The position numbers and the translations under genes were made by a program. Shown here one piece after another: positions 1 to 9,206 of a stretch of DNA of 64,000 nt. Position 1 is the stretch's first letter. Each line of letters begins with the position of its first letter. Location: assembly GCF_041428715.1 (NCBI RefSeq), contig NZ_CP155572.1. One strand, 5' to 3'. This DNA comes from Sporomusa malonica (GTDB lineage Bacteria > Bacillota > Negativicutes > Sporomusales > Sporomusaceae). The notes under the pieces are model-generated. The model saw only the letters and a program-made list of their open reading frames with translations. It searched no databases and was not told where the DNA came from.

Positions 1-1256
1 TTTTCTTTGGTAAACTCATCCGAATTGTTTAGTAACATATCACGATAGCTAAGACTGCGAGTATGCTGGGTATGGCTCCAATTTCGGTCATTGCGGTGCA
101 AAAATCCTAGGAAAGTAATTGGAATCCAACTGTATACAAAGAGCGGATAGAAGATTAAGTATAGCCATGTCTTCCAGTTAGCGCGGATTTTTGCAAGAAT
201 AATTACTGGGAAAACATATTGGCCAATTGCGATAACTGTCCAAACCTCAATGGGTAGAACCATATAGAGAATATTAGTATAAAACGGAACAATATGGTAG
301 ACATAGCTTAATATGACGAATGTTGTTGACAGTATCAGGAAATGTGGCTGAACCAGATGAAGTACACCATCCAAGATTCGTATGTCCCGGCGCCTGATTC
401 CCTCTGCCAATAGTTTCGGGATATAGCGACCAGCAACATCGAAATGGCCTTGTGCCCAACGCTTACGCTGTTTCCATGACTGCATGAAAGTAAGGGGTTT
501 CTCGTCATAAACGATAGCATCATGTGCCCAAGTAGTACGAATACCGATTAATAGTGTTTTCATGGTAAATTCCATATCCTCAGTGAGACAGGTAGCTCCC
601 CAGCCAAACTTCTTCAAAATATCAGTAGAAATACACATCCCAGTACCGCCTAGTACACTAGACAAGCCAAGATTATATTTAGCTAGGTGCCAAATATGAT
701 TAACTACCCAAAAGGAAATGGCAAAGGTAGCTGCAATCCAGGTATCATTAGGATTTTTAGCGTTAAGGTAGCCTTGAATAACCTTTTCACCCTTACATAG
801 GCGATTGTTCATTTCACTCAGGAAGTTGGGGTCAACTAGATTATCAGCGTCAAATACTACTACAGCGTCATATTGCTTGTTTAAAGCGAACAGCTTATCA
901 AACATCCATTCCATTGCATAGCCTTTTCCCCGCAGATCAAGGTTAGAACGCTCAAAAACGATAGCACCGGCGTTTTTAGCGATCTGGGCTGTACTATCCT
1001 TACAGTTATCGGCTACAACATAGATGTCATAAAGATCCCGAGGGTAGTCAAGCATATGCAGGTTCTCCACCAACTGGCCAATTACCTGTTCTTCATTATG
1101 CGCCGCAACTATGATGGCAAATGTATTTTTCGGAGTAGTTATTTTATCTTCATGTCTTTTACAAATTCCGAAAAAAGCAATGATAAAATAGTACAGCGTG
1201 AAAAAGACAATAATGAGCTGCATAGGAATCATTATATAATCAAAAATGTAATTCAT
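1..1256 (-). CDS. Family 2 glycosyltransferase, membrane-bound (3' end outside window)
   Basis: Processive-type GT2 enzyme that would transfer a nucleotide-sugar residue to a surface polysaccharide at the cytoplasmic membrane. The frame stays open to the left edge, so the C-terminus is missing. An N-terminal membrane segment (about residues 11-31) precedes a GT-A domain. Visible motifs are AAHNEE (51-56), DADN (136-139), TED (225-227) and QRKRW (263-267), the D,D,D,QxxRW signature. At least two more membrane segments follow from about residue 300. ATG at 1254-1256 has AAGGAG 8 bases upstream. It lies downstream of pssA on the same strand. The acceptor and product cannot be told from the sequence. 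Confidence 0.88.
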   Translation of the reverse strand, partial: MNYIFDYIMIPMQLIIVFFTLYYFIIAFFGICKRHEDKITTPKNTFAIIVAAHNEEQVIGQLVENLHMLDYPRDLYDIYVVADNCKDSTAQIAKNAGAIVFERSNLDLRGKGYAMEWMFDKLFALNKQYDAVVVFDADNLVDPNFLSEMNNRLCKGEKVIQGYLNAKNPNDTWIAATFAISFWVVNHIWHLAKYNLGLSSVLGGTGMCISTDILKKFGWGATCLTEDMEFTMKTLLIGIRTTWAHDAIVYDEKPLTFMQSWKQRKRWAQGHFDVAGRYIPKLLAEGIRRRDIRILDGVLHLVQPHFLILSTTFVILSYVYHIVPFYTNILYMVLPIEVWTVIAIGQYVFPVIILAKIRANWKTWLYLIFYPLFVYSWIPITFLGFLHRNDRNWSHTQHTRSLSYRDMLLNNSDEFTKE

Positions 1257-1412
1257 GGACTATTCTCCTTACAAAATCCTGCTTTCGATAATTGTGTCTG
1301 AGCTGCAGGATCTATTGAGCGGTTTTCCTGAAAACTTTTCATATAAATAATATGCTTAAATTTCGGCTAAATGATTATTTTTCCTGCTACTTATTAAATT
1401 TAGCAAAATAAA

Positions 1413-2093
1413 TTAAGAGGCAGAACGACGATCAAACAAGCCGAATAGAGTATTTAAGATACCAAATAATGAATAGACAAAAAATGGAACAAAAATCACG
1501 GCATTGAGGGTCAAAAATAAAATATATGCTCCTAGCGCGATTGAAATAGCAGCTGGGATTAGGCGAACAGGTTCGCCGCCTTTACCTTTAAAATCAGGAT
1601 ATTTGATGGTGCTAACCATCAAATAGGCAAAAATTGCTACCATTAGAGGAAAAAGCCAACCAGACGGTTTCATCCCTAACATGACAAATGTTGCTACAAC
1701 ACAGCCGGCTGTAGGTATTGGCAATCCCATAAAATAACCTTTGACAGTACTGGTATTGACATTAAATCTAGCTAAACGCAAAGCGCCGCAAGTTGCAAAA
1801 GCGGCAGCAATAAAACAACCCGTAATGCCAAAATCCTTAAGCATAAAGGCGTACGCTAAAATGGCGGGCGCTACACCAAAGGAAACTAAGTCGCACAATG
1901 AATCAAGTTCTTTGCCGAATTCACTACTAACGCCAAAATATCGAGCCACTCGGCCATCAAGGCCATCAGCAACCAGGGCAGCAACAATAAACAGAGCTGC
2001 ATAGGTAAACTCGCCATGAAAGGTATATATAATGGCAAACATGCCCAGCACTATATTGAGTGCTGTTAATATGTTAGGAATAGCGTTTCTCAC
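1413..2093 (-). CDS. pssA: CDP-diacylglycerol--serine O-phosphatidyltransferase
   Basis: Makes phosphatidylserine from CDP-diacylglycerol and serine in the membrane, the first step toward phosphatidylethanolamine. The CDP-alcohol phosphatidyltransferase motif D-G-x2-A-R-x8-G-x3-D-x3-D is complete around residues 43-66 (DGLDGRVARYFG, then ELDSLCD). Several hydrophobic segments fill the 226-residue protein. The start ATG overlaps the psd stop by 4 nt, so the two are translationally coupled and act consecutively in one pathway. Confidence 0.95.
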   Translation of the reverse strand: MRNAIPNILTALNIVLGMFAIIYTFHGEFTYAALFIVAALVADGLDGRVARYFGVSSEFGKELDSLCDLVSFGVAPAILAYAFMLKDFGITGCFIAAAFATCGALRLARFNVNTSTVKGYFMGLPIPTAGCVVATFVMLGMKPSGWLFPLMVAIFAYLMVSTIKYPDFKGKGGEPVRLIPAAISIALGAYILFLTLNAVIFVPFFVYSLFGILNTLFGLFDRRSAS

Positions 2094-2731
2094 TTTTCCT
2101 TTACCCTCCCTATCACTGTTTTTCCACCTCGAACTCTATCCCCCTTTTTTACCAGTATCTCTACTGATGTTGGTACAATAAGCTCGGTACAAGAACCGAA
2201 TTTAATCAAACCATAACGTTCACCCTGTTGGAGCACACTGCCCAAGGTGACCCAGGAAACAATCCGCCGAGCTAGAATCCCAGCGATTTGTGTAACTAAC
2301 ACTCGCATTTGGCTGTTTTCTAAACCAATAGCATGGCGTTCGTTCTCACAAGCAGCCGATTCTTTATAGGCAGGTTTAAATCTGCCACAAGTATATTGCT
2401 GAAACTTAATCTCACCATTAATGGGGCTACGATTGACATGAACATCAAACACTGATAAAAAGATTGTGACTTTGAGACCTTTCTCATTCAGGAACTGGTC
2501 GTCGTAAACTTCATTAACGCTCATTACTCTGCCGTCAGCAGGCGATACTATTAAGTTATCGTCCTCAGGCACATCACGTTTGGGATTGCGGAAAAAGAAG
2601 GTAACAAAGGCCGTTAATACTCCGGGAATAATAGCCCAATAGGTGCCAAGGGTCAAGGCGGCGATAATAGTGACTAATCCAAGTACAGCAATATATATGT
2701 ATCCTTCTTTGACAACAGGAGTTTTTACCAT
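2090..2731 (-). CDS. psd: Phosphatidylserine decarboxylase, short (archaeal-type) form
   Basis: Decarboxylates phosphatidylserine to phosphatidylethanolamine. At 213 residues it belongs to the short form rather than the longer E. coli type. The self-cleavage site is FGSC near residue 174; the Ser after Gly should become the pyruvoyl group. Two N-terminal hydrophobic stretches anchor it. Conserved DVHVNRSP lies in the middle. RBS GGGAGGTGG precedes the ATG. It overlaps pssA by 4 nt, making a two-gene phosphatidylethanolamine unit. Confidence 0.93.
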   Translation of the reverse strand: MVKTPVVKEGYIYIAVLGLVTIIAALTLGTYWAIIPGVLTAFVTFFFRNPKRDVPEDDNLIVSPADGRVMSVNEVYDDQFLNEKGLKVTIFLSVFDVHVNRSPINGEIKFQQYTCGRFKPAYKESAACENERHAIGLENSQMRVLVTQIAGILARRIVSWVTLGSVLQQGERYGLIKFGSCTELIVPTSVEILVKKGDRVRGGKTVIGRVKEK

Positions 2732-2761
2732 CTATCCACCTCCCTGTGAAAACCTCCTATA

Positions 2762-2792
2762 AAAACTTGAACCAAAAAGCAAGTTCAGTATA
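2762..2792 (-). terminator. Possible weak terminator after the TagA/WecG gene
   Basis: A hairpin (AACTTG ... CAAGTT) followed on the minus strand by TTTTTAT lies between the TagA/WecG-type gene and psd. The stem is short, so termination may be partial. Confidence 0.35.
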
Positions 2793-2820
2793 TCAGTATA
2801 ATATACTTAGTTTACTTTGT

Positions 2821-3549
2821 CTAACATTTTTTGCCTAACAAGACTTTAAAGGCAAATCGGGGTAAGGCCATCATTCTGATTACTCGCTGTGGCTGCAGGA
2901 TTAAACGGAATAGCCATTCCAAGCTGATGCGTTGCATCCAGAGTGGCGCCCTTTTAACAGCGCCCGCCATTACATCAAAAGTGCCGCCTACGCCCATACA
3001 AACGGGAACGTTTAGGTTAGACAAATTTCTGGCTAACCACTTTTCCTGTTTTGGAACCCCCAAGGCCGCTAATAAAATATCAGGTTTTGCAGCACTTATT
3101 GATTGGACAATAAACGGTTCATCTTGTGCTGTAAAAAAACCTTCTCTTGTACCAACAATACGAAGGCCAGGATAGAGCTCTAATGCAATCTTTTTGGCCT
3201 TTTCGACAATCTCTGGTTGGCTACCAAACATAAAAACACTGTAGCCCTTATTAGCGGCCTGCGCCAGCAAGTTTTGAGATAGGTCGTAGCCAGCGACTCG
3301 TTCCGGCATAGTATATCCTTGATGCCGTGCCGCCCATACCACGCCAGCGCCGTCAGGTACCACCAAATCACATTGATTGAGAATTGCGGCTAACTCTTGA
3401 TCTTCCTGAGCTAGCATAACCATTTCTGCGTTGGCAGTAGCAATTAAATGCGGTGTTTTTTCAGCAATAAACTGTTCGAGTTTGGCTACTGCTTCGGACA
3501 TGGTTACAGTATCAATAGAAACGTCTAAGACAGTTACTTTAGTACCCAC
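2821..3549 (-). CDS. WecG/TagA/CpsF family glycosyltransferase
   Basis: 242-residue GT26 family enzyme. Family members transfer ManNAc or ManNAcA onto a lipid-linked GlcNAc during teichoic acid or enterobacterial common antigen synthesis, at the inner face of the membrane. Typical stretches are TANAEMV (about 38-44), VPDGAGVVWAAR (about 68-79), GVPKQEKW (about 163-170) and GVGGTFDVMAG (about 186-196). The start is GTG, with AAGGAG 13 nt upstream, a rather long spacing. It is followed by psd-pssA on the same strand, so this stretch is devoted to envelope synthesis. The sugar donor is not determined. Confidence 0.88.
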   Translation of the reverse strand: MGTKVTVLDVSIDTVTMSEAVAKLEQFIAEKTPHLIATANAEMVMLAQEDQELAAILNQCDLVVPDGAGVVWAARHQGYTMPERVAGYDLSQNLLAQAANKGYSVFMFGSQPEIVEKAKKIALELYPGLRIVGTREGFFTAQDEPFIVQSISAAKPDILLAALGVPKQEKWLARNLSNLNVPVCMGVGGTFDVMAGAVKRAPLWMQRISLEWLFRLILQPQRVIRMMALPRFAFKVLLGKKC

Positions 3550-3607
3550 TGAGAAATATTAACTCCTTACACTTTGTTTTACTATCCTAGCACATTGTAC
3601 CACAAGT

Positions 3608-5584
3608 TTAAAATGACGGCAATCTTGACCAAGGCCATTTCCAGAACGGTTGCTTGCGCTCTGGCTGTTCTGGTTGCTGCTGTTCTCTGTCACCTGGCGT
3701 TAACCATGACTTGGGACGGTTTTCAACGGCTGGTTGAGTACCTTGAATAAAAGCGCTGTATTCAGTTTCTTTACAGCCGCTTCCTGCCAATTTGCCTGTA
3801 TTAGCGCAGATGGGGATTCCTGCAATAACGTTAGGGGGAATGGAAAAATCGGTTGGTGGCGTATTGGCCACTATCTTGGAAACCATCTTACCCCATAGTG
3901 CTGAAACCTCAGTGCCAGAAATGCTAACTGGCTTTCGGTTGTCGTTACCAACATAAATTCCTACTAGTATATCAGGAGTGTAGCCGATAAACCAGGCTGT
4001 TTCGTAATTGTCGGTAGTACCTGTCTTACCGGCGGCAGGACGTCCAAGGTTGGCTGGCGTAGCAGTACCATCCTGAAGCACACCTTTAAGCATATCTGTT
4101 AAAATATAGGCCGTTTCTGGCTTAAGTACTGAATGCTGAATAACTTTACCTTCCTCAAGTACTTGATCGTTCTCATCAAGTACTTTTACAATAACCATAG
4201 GTTTAGAAAACACACCACTATTCGCAAAAGCCGTGTAAGCTGTGGTGAGCTCCCACAGATTAGTTCCTTGAGTTAAGCCGCCCAATGCAGAGGCTAGATT
4301 ATCATCTTCGGGTGTCAGCGTTGTGATTCCCATGCTTTTTGCAAGGGTTAATACTTGGTCGATGCCTACCTGCTGTCCGATTTTGACTGCAGCTACATTG
4401 ACTGACCAGCGTAGAGCTTTTTTCATAGTAACCGGTCCACGGTATTTTTTATCATAATTGACCGGCGAATACCCATTTATGTTAATCGGTTCATCAATAA
4501 TTATGGCGTTGGCAGTAAGCCCCTGATTAAGAGCAGTTGCGTATAGAAATGGTTTGAAGGCTGAACCAGGCTGCCGGACTTCGGCGAATACCCTATTTAT
4601 TTGACTTTCTTCATAATTACGTCCTCCCACCATAGCTTTAACATATCCGTTTTTGGGATCAAGCGCCAATACAGCTCCTTGAAGCTGACCTAACACAGCT
4701 TCGGCTGCTTGCTGCTGCTTAATATCTAACGTGGTGTATACCTTAAGTCCACCCTTGTAAACCCTATTAGCGCCATAGCGGCCGACTAATTCGTTGGCAA
4801 CATGGTCAAGAAAGTAAGAGGCTTGTACTATCCGCTTTTTTTTGCCGGCAAGCGTAATCGGCTCAGCCTTAGCCTGTTGAGCTTCTTGTTCGCTTATATA
4901 TCCTTCTTTAACCATGCCAGCAAGTACCATGGCCCGGCGGTCCAGCGCTGCCTTCATATCAATATAGGGGGAGTAAATATTCGGACCGCGTGGCAACCCG
5001 GCGAGCATGGCACTTTCAGATAAAGACAGCTCTTTGGCATGCTTACCGAAATACATCTGGGCTGCAGCTTCTACACCATATGCTCCTTCACCGAAATAGA
5101 TCTGATTTAGATAAGCTTGCATGATTTCTTGTTTGGAAAACTTATTCTCAATAATTATGGCCAGCAAGGCCTCTTTCGCTTTGCGGATTATTGTTCGCTC
5201 TTGTGTGAGAAACATATTTTTAGCCAACTGCTGTGTTATGGTGCTACCGCCTTCAACTAGGCTGCCCTTACGGATATTGACTACTATCGCACGAAGAATC
5301 CCAAGCGGATCAATACCAAAATGGTTGTAAAACCTGGTATCCTCATTGGCGATAATTGCCTGTTGAACATAGGGGGACATATTGTTAATTGTTACTACTA
5401 TCCGGTTTTCCTCAAATAGTTTGGATATGAGCTGACCATTTATGTCAAATACCTGAGTCGCAGCGACTAGATTTAAGTTATCCAGGCTGTCAGTTCCTGG
5501 CAACCCTAGAAATGCATAGCAAATATTGGCTGACATTGTTAATAAAACAGCCAAAACGGTAATAAAAATGATATTTTTTGGCAT
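3608..5584 (-). CDS. Class A penicillin-binding protein (PBP1A-type, bifunctional)
   Basis: Polymerises lipid II and cross-links peptidoglycan outside the membrane. An N-terminal membrane anchor (about 5-27) precedes a GT51 transglycosylase domain with EDTRFYNH and GGSTITQQLAKN. The transpeptidase domain has SAFK (active Ser), SVN and KTGTT. The C-terminus is Pro/Gln-rich and basic. Two in-frame ATGs exist. The second (5584) sits 9 nt after AGGAG and is preferred; the first (5590) is only 3 nt away. Length 658 residues, normal for the family. The divergent neighbour is a polysaccharide deacetylase. Confidence 0.93.
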   Translation of the reverse strand: MPKNIIFITVLAVLLTMSANICYAFLGLPGTDSLDNLNLVAATQVFDINGQLISKLFEENRIVVTINNMSPYVQQAIIANEDTRFYNHFGIDPLGILRAIVVNIRKGSLVEGGSTITQQLAKNMFLTQERTIIRKAKEALLAIIIENKFSKQEIMQAYLNQIYFGEGAYGVEAAAQMYFGKHAKELSLSESAMLAGLPRGPNIYSPYIDMKAALDRRAMVLAGMVKEGYISEQEAQQAKAEPITLAGKKKRIVQASYFLDHVANELVGRYGANRVYKGGLKVYTTLDIKQQQAAEAVLGQLQGAVLALDPKNGYVKAMVGGRNYEESQINRVFAEVRQPGSAFKPFLYATALNQGLTANAIIIDEPININGYSPVNYDKKYRGPVTMKKALRWSVNVAAVKIGQQVGIDQVLTLAKSMGITTLTPEDDNLASALGGLTQGTNLWELTTAYTAFANSGVFSKPMVIVKVLDENDQVLEEGKVIQHSVLKPETAYILTDMLKGVLQDGTATPANLGRPAAGKTGTTDNYETAWFIGYTPDILVGIYVGNDNRKPVSISGTEVSALWGKMVSKIVANTPPTDFSIPPNVIAGIPICANTGKLAGSGCKETEYSAFIQGTQPAVENRPKSWLTPGDREQQQPEQPERKQPFWKWPWSRLPSF

Positions 5585-5714
5585 AGGCATACACTCCTCT
5601 TAGAAATAGTATCCCCAAGCTACCGAAGTTTTACATGCAGGAATAGTTCGTCAGGCGGAGAATATACGAAATTTAGACACAGTTGGTCAAACTATTTTAA
5701 GTAGGAGCGTCTAA

Positions 5715-6644
5715 ATGAAAAAAAAATCGAAATTTTTTCAGGCAATGTGCAGCTTAAGCGCTATGTGTCTTACCTTGTTAGTATCATCGCCGTTGGCGTT
5801 GCTTGCTTTCTCTGATTTTAAGTCTTCTGTACCGGTAGCCGCTCAAACGATAAACCAAGGTGAACTTTTGACCGACGTTAAGTATACCTCGCCTGGCATG
5901 GCTGTTGATGCCTATTATATGAATGAAAATGCCGACAATCAGCCAATCACAGCTAAACCGGTCTATGATGTATTTACTGTGGAAGAACGACAGGCAAAAG
6001 GATTAGTATTGGAAAATCCAGAAGTTAGACCTTACTATGGAGAAAAGGTAGTTTATCTTACTTTTGATGATGGCCCAGAGCCAGAAAACACTCCTGTTAT
6101 ACTTGACATTCTGAAAAGCCATGGTATAAAGGCAACCTTCTTTGTAGTGGGTAATCAGGCAGAAAAGCATCCGGAGATTTTACGCCGTATTTATCAGGAA
6201 GGACATGCTATTGGCAACCACTCTTATAATCATGTGTACCGTGATCTATATCAATCTGCTAACACTTATGTTTCCCAATTGCGCCATACTGATGAAATAG
6301 TAAAGAAAATAATTGGTGTGCGGCCGCGCATCTCTCGCGCGCCAGGCGGATCAGCCGGCAGTTTTACCAAAGAATACTGGGAGAGCTTAAAAAAGCTAGG
6401 TTATATTGAAGTTGGCTGGAATATCAGCTCAGGCGATGCATCGAGTGCAAAAGCTAGCCGAATCATGAACAATATTGCCACACAAATGGATAACAAAAAT
6501 TTATGGAGTCATGCGACTGTGCTTATGCATGATGGTTGTGGCCATGCCGAGACAGTAAAAGCCCTGCCTGATATCATTAAATTTTATAAAGACCGCCAAT
6601 TCGAATTTCGGGTGATTAACCTTGAGACTCCCTCGCCTTGGTAA
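5715..6644 (+). CDS. Secreted polysaccharide deacetylase (NodB homology domain)
   Basis: Likely removes N-acetyl groups from peptidoglycan or another surface glycan. A signal-like segment covers residues 1-33. The NodB domain begins near residue 116 and shows TFDDGP, HSYNH (the metal-binding His pair), RAPGG and LMHDG, so all five family motifs look intact. RBS TAGGAG lies 7 nt before the ATG. It is divergent from the class A PBP and ends at a terminator shared with guaB. It resembles PdaA/PgdA-type enzymes; whether it acts in vegetative wall or spore cortex is not shown. Confidence 0.9.
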   Translation: MKKKSKFFQAMCSLSAMCLTLLVSSPLALLAFSDFKSSVPVAAQTINQGELLTDVKYTSPGMAVDAYYMNENADNQPITAKPVYDVFTVEERQAKGLVLENPEVRPYYGEKVVYLTFDDGPEPENTPVILDILKSHGIKATFFVVGNQAEKHPEILRRIYQEGHAIGNHSYNHVYRDLYQSANTYVSQLRHTDEIVKKIIGVRPRISRAPGGSAGSFTKEYWESLKKLGYIEVGWNISSGDASSAKASRIMNNIATQMDNKNLWSHATVLMHDGCGHAETVKALPDIIKFYKDRQFEFRVINLETPSPW

Positions 6645-6654
6645 GCGGGATGCA

Positions 6655-6690
6655 AAAAATGCTTTGGACTAGCGTCCAAAGCATTTTTAA
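6655..6690. terminator. Bidirectional terminator between deacetylase and guaB
   Basis: A 13-bp perfect stem AAATGCTTTGGAC / GTCCAAAGCATTT with a 4-nt loop has A- and T-runs on its two sides. It can serve the plus-strand deacetylase and the minus-strand guaB. Confidence 0.9.
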
Positions 6691-6691
6691 A

Positions 6692-8146
6692 TTAGAGACT
6701 ATAGTTAGGCGATTCTTTCGTTATGCTGATATCATGCGGATGGCTTTCTTTGAGACCAGCACCAGTAATACGGATAAATTGGGTTTTGTTAATAAGTTCT
6801 TCTATATTCCGAACTCCACAATAGCCCATACCGGCACGCAGGCCGCCGATCAGCTGGAATACCGTATCGGCAACAGATCCTTTATAGGGAACCCGTCCTT
6901 CAATTCCTTCAGGCACCAGCTTGTCCATATTTTCCTGGAAGTAACGGTCTTTGCTGCCTTCGGCCATTGCGCCCAGTGACCCCATCCCCCGGTAAACTTT
7001 GTAGCTGCGTCCTTGATAAATAATGGTTTCTCCTGGGCTCTCTTCAGTACCGGCAAGGAGGTTGCCGACCATTACAATCTGAGCACCAGCGGCAATAGCT
7101 TTGGCCACATCACCTGAGTATTTGATGCCGCCATCAGCAATAATGGGTACATTGTACTCACGTGCGGCTTTGGCACAGTTATAAATGGCGGTAATTTGCG
7201 GTACACCAATACCAGCAATAACCCGGGTAGTACAAATTGAACCAGGTCCAATGCCGACTTTAACAGCATCAGCACCTGCTGCAATTAAATCACGGGTTGC
7301 TTCGGCGGTAGCAACATTGCCGGCAACAAGATCAACATGCGGGAACGCGTCTTTAATTTTTCTTACAGACTCAAGTACACCCCGCGAATGACCATGTGCG
7401 GTATCAACGACGATAACATCAACCTTAGCACCTACAATGGCTTCGACGCGATCCATCATATCCGCCCCTACACCGACGGCAGCGGCTACTAGCAAACGGC
7501 CTTTAGGGTCTTTGGCTGAGTTAGGATATTTTTGCGCCTTTTCGATATCCTTGATAGTAATAAGCCCTTTTAAATTGCCATCATTATCAAGTAATGGCAA
7601 TTTCTCAATCCTATGTTCCCGCAAGATTTCTTTGGCTTCTGTGAGTGATGTGCCAACAGGTGCCGTGATAAGATGTTCTCTAGTCATGCAATCAACAATT
7701 ATGCGGCTTAAATCAGTTTCAAAACGTAAATCGCGGTTGGTCAGGATACCAACGAGTTTGCCATTGCTGGTAACCGGCACACCTGAGATACGATATTTCT
7801 CCATAAGGTCATGAGCATCTTGCAGGGTATTAGTTGGCGATAAGAATATCGGGTCGACAATAATGCCATGTTCAGAACGTTTGACTTTGTCGATTTCGTT
7901 GGCCTGACGGGCGATTGGCATATTTTTATGGATTACCCCCACCCCGCCCTCACGTGCCATGGCAATTGCCATACGGGCTTCGGTAACAGTGTCCATGCCG
8001 GAGCTAATGATAGGAATATTAAGCTGGATGTTCTTTGTTAAATAGGTAGATACTTCAACTTCTCTAGGCAAAATTTCTGATTTTGCGGGTACAAGCAAAA
8101 CGTCATCAAAAGTTAAGCCTTCGGGGCCAAATTTGTTGTCAAACAT
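6692..8146 (-). CDS. guaB: Inosine-5'-monophosphate dehydrogenase
   Basis: Oxidises IMP to XMP with NAD, the committed step of GMP synthesis. The TIM barrel is interrupted by a pair of CBS domains (about residues 93-205; e.g. YRISGVPVTSNGKLVGILTN). The catalytic loop GPGSICTTR holds the active-site Cys near residue 300. The flap region and C-terminal potassium-site segment are present. Length 484 is standard. RBS GGAG is 8 nt before the ATG, with a sigma-A-type promoter upstream. Confidence 0.97.
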   Translation of the reverse strand: MFDNKFGPEGLTFDDVLLVPAKSEILPREVEVSTYLTKNIQLNIPIISSGMDTVTEARMAIAMAREGGVGVIHKNMPIARQANEIDKVKRSEHGIIVDPIFLSPTNTLQDAHDLMEKYRISGVPVTSNGKLVGILTNRDLRFETDLSRIIVDCMTREHLITAPVGTSLTEAKEILREHRIEKLPLLDNDGNLKGLITIKDIEKAQKYPNSAKDPKGRLLVAAAVGVGADMMDRVEAIVGAKVDVIVVDTAHGHSRGVLESVRKIKDAFPHVDLVAGNVATAEATRDLIAAGADAVKVGIGPGSICTTRVIAGIGVPQITAIYNCAKAAREYNVPIIADGGIKYSGDVAKAIAAGAQIVMVGNLLAGTEESPGETIIYQGRSYKVYRGMGSLGAMAEGSKDRYFQENMDKLVPEGIEGRVPYKGSVADTVFQLIGGLRAGMGYCGVRNIEELINKTQFIRITGAGLKESHPHDISITKESPNYSL

Positions 8147-8190
8147 TCACAGAACTCCTTCCCTAAACATCATCGTAATAGGTATTTCCC

Positions 8191-8218
8191 ACTATAATAA
8201 CATAAATAAACTTGCCAA
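8191..8218 (-). promoter_or_regulatory. Sigma-A-type promoter for guaB
   Basis: On the minus strand TTGGCA (8213-8218) and TATAGT (8191-8196) are 16 bp apart, about 45 nt upstream of the guaB start codon. Confidence 0.6.
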
Positions 8219-8240
8219 ATCTACCACTTTTTATGTAGTT

Positions 8241-8282
8241 GCAAAAAAAAAATAAATATTGCCTGGCAAAATGCCAGGCAAT
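8241..8282 (-). terminator. Terminator of the 3D-domain hydrolase gene
   Basis: Perfect 10-bp stem TTGCCTGGCA / TGCCAGGCAA with a 3-nt loop, followed on the minus strand by a long T-rich run, directly after the stop codon. Confidence 0.9.
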
Positions 8283-8286
8283 GTAG

Positions 8287-8925
8287 TTAGTTGAGAACAT
8301 ATACCTTTACATTCTGTACACCAAAATCATAGGCTTGATCTACAGAATTCATCGCAATATCGATCCGGTTCCCTTTGATTGCGCCGCCAGTATCTTCGGC
8401 AACGCCATACATGCTATTACCGTCGGCAAATTCAATATATAGTCTTGAACCAAGAGGAATAATCCGCGGGTCAACGGCAATAACACCAGGACGTACTTGG
8501 GTTCCCATATAAGTGAGACTGCCCCATTGACCATTGTCGTGCGGACCAGGCGCATACGCAGTAGCTCTTATGTCCAAAACAGTTTTGTAACGACCTGGCG
8601 TGTTACCGCGTGATACCTCTGGTGTACGTCCGCCTAGTAAGAGTTGAAAAGTTTCCTGACCTACAATCCCATCGGCTTCAATATTTTTAGCATTTTGAAA
8701 TTCTATAACCGCTTGCTTTGTAGTTTCACCAAACAAACCATCAACGGTTATATTGCTATAACCCAATTCAATAAGCTTGCCCTGCAGTTCTTTTACTTCG
8801 TCACCATCCATACCTGGTTTGAGTGGTTGATTGCCTAACGCTGCAAAAGCCAACGACGTCCAAATATTGGCAGCTAAAATTGCCATAGTAATGGTACCAA
8901 TAATTATTCTTTTGATGTTTTTCAT
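8287..8925 (-). CDS. Secreted 3D-domain cell-wall hydrolase with peptidoglycan-binding domain
   Basis: A signal peptide (about residues 1-30) is followed by a PG_binding_1 domain (about 35-90; GDEVKELQGKLIELGY) and a C-terminal 3D domain (about 115-212). The three catalytic Asp positions lie in DPRIIPLGSRLYI and EDTGGAIKGNRIDIAM. The family (YocH/YuiC, MltA-like fold) cleaves peptidoglycan glycan strands. The ATG at 8925 is 8 nt after AAGGGG and preferred over an upstream GTG. The leader carries a c-di-AMP riboswitch, a classic regulator of wall hydrolases of this type. Confidence 0.92.
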   Translation of the reverse strand: MKNIKRIIIGTITMAILAANIWTSLAFAALGNQPLKPGMDGDEVKELQGKLIELGYSNITVDGLFGETTKQAVIEFQNAKNIEADGIVGQETFQLLLGGRTPEVSRGNTPGRYKTVLDIRATAYAPGPHDNGQWGSLTYMGTQVRPGVIAVDPRIIPLGSRLYIEFADGNSMYGVAEDTGGAIKGNRIDIAMNSVDQAYDFGVQNVKVYVLN

Positions 8926-8944
8926 TGAAAACACCCCTTTCTAA

Positions 8945-9058
8945 ATGCCTACGAGGTTAGCTGACGGGTTCGGGACAAAGGGAAATCCCTACCGCATAAC
9001 GCGGATTCACCCCAGAAATGGTTCCCCCGTTTTCCTACTGGATAGGAAATTCGGCATG
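8945..9058 (-). promoter_or_regulatory. c-di-AMP riboswitch (ydaO/yuaA class)
   Basis: Read on the minus strand, the leader holds conserved blocks in the class order: GCCGAAT, GGGGGAACC, GGGGTGAATC, TAGGGA, then TCCCGAACCCGTCAGCTAACCTCG in part (9058 down to about 8950). It ends within about 20 nt of the hydrolase RBS. No intrinsic terminator lies between the aptamer and the gene, so control may be at translation or by another mechanism. The match is from recall of the consensus; an Infernal search would settle it. Confidence 0.92.
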
Positions 9059-9063
9059 TCGTA

Positions 9064-9092
9064 ATGATACAGCATAGCTTTGTATGATGCAA
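9064..9092 (-). promoter_or_regulatory. Sigma-A-type promoter for the riboswitch-hydrolase transcript
   Basis: TTGCAT (minus strand, 9087-9092), a 17-bp spacer and TATCAT (9064-9069) sit just upstream of the aptamer. Confidence 0.6.
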
Positions 9093-9206
9093 GTATGGTT
9101 ACAATAGATTATCATACAATAACGATTATTAAGTAACTTTTCTCTCTGTTATGCTGCCGTATACGTGTGTGTAATATAAATTTAGAAAATTAGGAGTAAA
9201 CTAAAG

